Below are positions 4,098-5,553 of a stretch of 5,553 nucleotides of DNA, piece after piece. This DNA comes from an uncultured Bacteroidales bacterium. GTDB lineage: Bacteria; Bacteroidota; Bacteroidia; Bacteroidales; UBA932. The stretch is taken from the NCBI GenBank assembly GCA_937898205.1, contig CALEJC010000104.1, positions 1 to 5,553 on the forward strand, written 5' to 3'. The notes beneath the pieces were generated by a model. The model did no database searches and was not told the origin of the DNA. It worked only from the letters and a program-made list of their open reading frames with translations. Numbering within the stretch: the stretch's first letter is position 1; each line of letters begins with the position of its first letter. Both the position numbers and the translations under genes were made by a program.

Positions 4098-5553
4098 TTA
4101 TTCCTCGTAATCACCACTTCTCTTTCTAGCAATAGGGTCGAGAAGGATCTTCCTTATCCTCATAAAATGAGGAGTTACCTCTACAAGCTCATCCTCCTGG
4201 ATGTACTCCAGAGCCTCTTCAAGCGAGAATTTTATAGCCGGAGGAAGGATGATCTTCTCATCAGAACCGGCCGCTCTCACATTGCTGAGTTTTTTTGTCT
4301 TGCAGATATTAATATTAAGATCACGTTCGCGAGTGTGCTCTCCAAGGACCTGACCTGCATAGATATCTTCGCCCGGCTCCACAAAGAAACGACCTCTGTC
4401 AAGAAGTTTATTCATCGAGTAGGCAATAGCTTGTCCGGTCTCAAGAGACACAAGTGAGCCGTTGTTTCTATGCTCGATGTCTCCCTTATATGGCTGGTAC
4501 TCTTTAAATCTATGTGCCACAATCGCTTCACCCTGCGAAGCTGTAAGAAGGTTTGAACGCAGACCGATCAAGCCTCTGGTCGGGATTTCAAACTCGAGCA
4601 GAGTGCGGTCTCCACGAGGCTCCATGTGCACGAGTGCGCCCTTGCGGCGAGTCGAGATCTCTATTGCAGCACCTACAAACTCCTCAGGTACCTCGATAGA
4701 GAGCTCCTCGATCGGCTCACAGCGCTGGCCGCCGATTGTTTTATCAAGCACCTTAGGCTGGCCCACCTGAAGCTCAAAACCTTCGCGACGCATGGTCTCG
4801 ATGAGGACAGAAAGGTGCAGCACGCCACGGCCATATACCACAAACGAGTCAGCGGTAAGGCCCGGCTTCACTCTAAGTGCAAGGTTCTTCTCAAGCTCCT
4901 TCTCAAGGCGTTCTTTAAGGTGACGTGAAGTCACAAACTTACCGTCTTTTCCAAAGAAAGGAGAATTGTTGATAGTAAAGAGCATACTCATCGTAGGCTC
5001 ATCGATTGCGATAGGCTCAAGTGCCTCAGGCTTCTCATAGTCGGCAATTGTATCACCGATCTCAAAACCGTCGATGCCCACTACTGCGCAGATATCACCA
5101 CACTCGACCTCATCGATATTGGACTTGCCCAATCCCTCAAATACCATCAGCTGCTTGATCTTCTGCTTCTGCACGATATCATAACGCTTGCAGAGACTCA
5201 CCTGCTGGCCTGTCTTGAGAGATCCGCGGGTGATGCGGCCCACAGCGATACGGCCCACATAAGGCGAATACTCCAAAGAAGAAACCAGGAGCTGAGGAGT
5301 GCCCTCTACATACTCCGGAGCAGGGATCACTTCCAGGATGGTATCAAGCAGCGGAGTAATATCGCTGGTCTGCTGCTTCCAGTCCAGAGACATCCATCCC
5401 TGCTTGGCCGAGCCGTAAACTGTGGTGAAATCAAGCTGGTCGTCGGTAGCGTTGAGATTGCACATAAGGTCGAACACCTCTTCCTGCACCTCATCCGGAC
5501 GGCAGTTCAGCTTATCCACCTTATTGATGACGAGAACCGGCTTCTTTCCCATC
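4098..5553 (-). CDS. typA: Ribosome-associated GTPase TypA/BipA (5' truncated by window edge)
   Basis: Translational GTPase of the EF-G/LepA group that binds the ribosome and is linked to large-subunit assembly and growth under stress, notably cold. About 485 C-terminal residues of a roughly 600-residue protein are present. The P-loop and switch regions lie beyond the right edge. Numbering from the internal Met at 5552: the G4 motif NKVD is at 10-13 and the G5-like GSAKQG at 47-52. Domain II starts near 88 (LLVSSLEYSPYVGRIAVGRI). The domain III region contains VYGRGVLHLSVLIETMRREGFELQV, and the family-specific C-terminal part contains IPTRGLIGLRSNLLTASQGEAI and NVRAAGSDEKIILPP. That last segment separates TypA from LepA and EF-G. 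The Met at 5552 is not the start, because the conserved GTPase sequence runs through it to the edge. No terminator is visible between its stop and the DUF177 promoter, so some read-through into DUF177-rpmF is likely. Confidence 0.98.
   Translation of the reverse strand, partial: MGKKPVLVINKVDKLNCRPDEVQEEVFDLMCNLNATDDQLDFTTVYGSAKQGWMSLDWKQQTSDITPLLDTILEVIPAPEYVEGTPQLLVSSLEYSPYVGRIAVGRITRGSLKTGQQVSLCKRYDIVQKQKIKQLMVFEGLGKSNIDEVECGDICAVVGIDGFEIGDTIADYEKPEALEPIAIDEPTMSMLFTINNSPFFGKDGKFVTSRHLKERLEKELEKNLALRVKPGLTADSFVVYGRGVLHLSVLIETMRREGFELQVGQPKVLDKTIGGQRCEPIEELSIEVPEEFVGAAIEISTRRKGALVHMEPRGDRTLLEFEIPTRGLIGLRSNLLTASQGEAIVAHRFKEYQPYKGDIEHRNNGSLVSLETGQAIAYSMNKLLDRGRFFVEPGEDIYAGQVLGEHTRERDLNINICKTKKLSNVRAAGSDEKIILPPAIKFSLEEALEYIQEDELVEVTPHFMRIRKILLDPIARKRSGDYEE

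Noticed and set aside
4167..4928. Several plus-strand open frames opposite typA.
   Set aside because: They are antisense to a highly conserved GTPase, overlap one another and show no domain.
5550..5552. ATG at 5552 as the start of typA.
   Set aside because: It would remove the P-loop and switch regions; the sequence here is the conserved stretch just before the NKVD motif.

Overview
The window looks like ordinary chromosomal core sequence from a member of the Bacteroidales (Bacteroidota), probably gut-associated. The protein families match that order. The two promoters I can read have the Bacteroidota form (TTTG/TTG, 19-20 bp, TAnnTTTG) rather than the E. coli form, and most genes lack a clear Shine-Dalgarno sequence. 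Genus cannot be decided from this sequence alone. All family assignments were made by eye, with no database search.

Layout. On the + strand (1-2119) three tightly packed genes form an apparent operon: the C-terminal half of asparaginyl-tRNA synthetase (asnS, cut by the left edge), uridine kinase (udk), and a TonB-C-terminal-like inner-membrane protein with a coiled coil. They meet head-to-tail with gaps of 6 and 2 bases. The third gene converges on a minus-strand gene for a glycoside hydrolase family 53 (endo-beta-1,4-galactanase-like) lipoprotein, with only five bases between the two stop codons.

The remaining genes are also on the minus strand. Reading right to left, in their direction of transcription: typA/bipA (cut by the right edge), a DUF177/YceD protein, rpmF (ribosomal protein L32), a hairpin terminator, tRNA-Arg(CCT) with encoded CCA, a second hairpin terminator, a promoter embedded in a perfect inverted repeat, and the GH53 gene.

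Biology. Most of the window is translation and ribosome housekeeping: AsnRS, L32, the L32-linked DUF177 protein, the ribosome-associated GTPase TypA/BipA, and an arginine tRNA for AGG codons. Uridine salvage, an envelope protein and one glycan-degrading lipoprotein are attached to it. I see no CRISPR array, insertion sequence, phage or defence gene, and no strong case for a wholly new system.

The parts most worth a second look are regulatory. (a) A textbook promoter overlaps the only upstream start codon of the DUF177 gene, whose reading frame contains no ATG. (b) The tRNA-Arg begins at the last base of the rpmF terminator U-tract and has no visible promoter of its own. (c) The GH53 promoter lies inside an 11-bp perfect inverted repeat, and its -33 element shares bases with the tRNA terminator tail.
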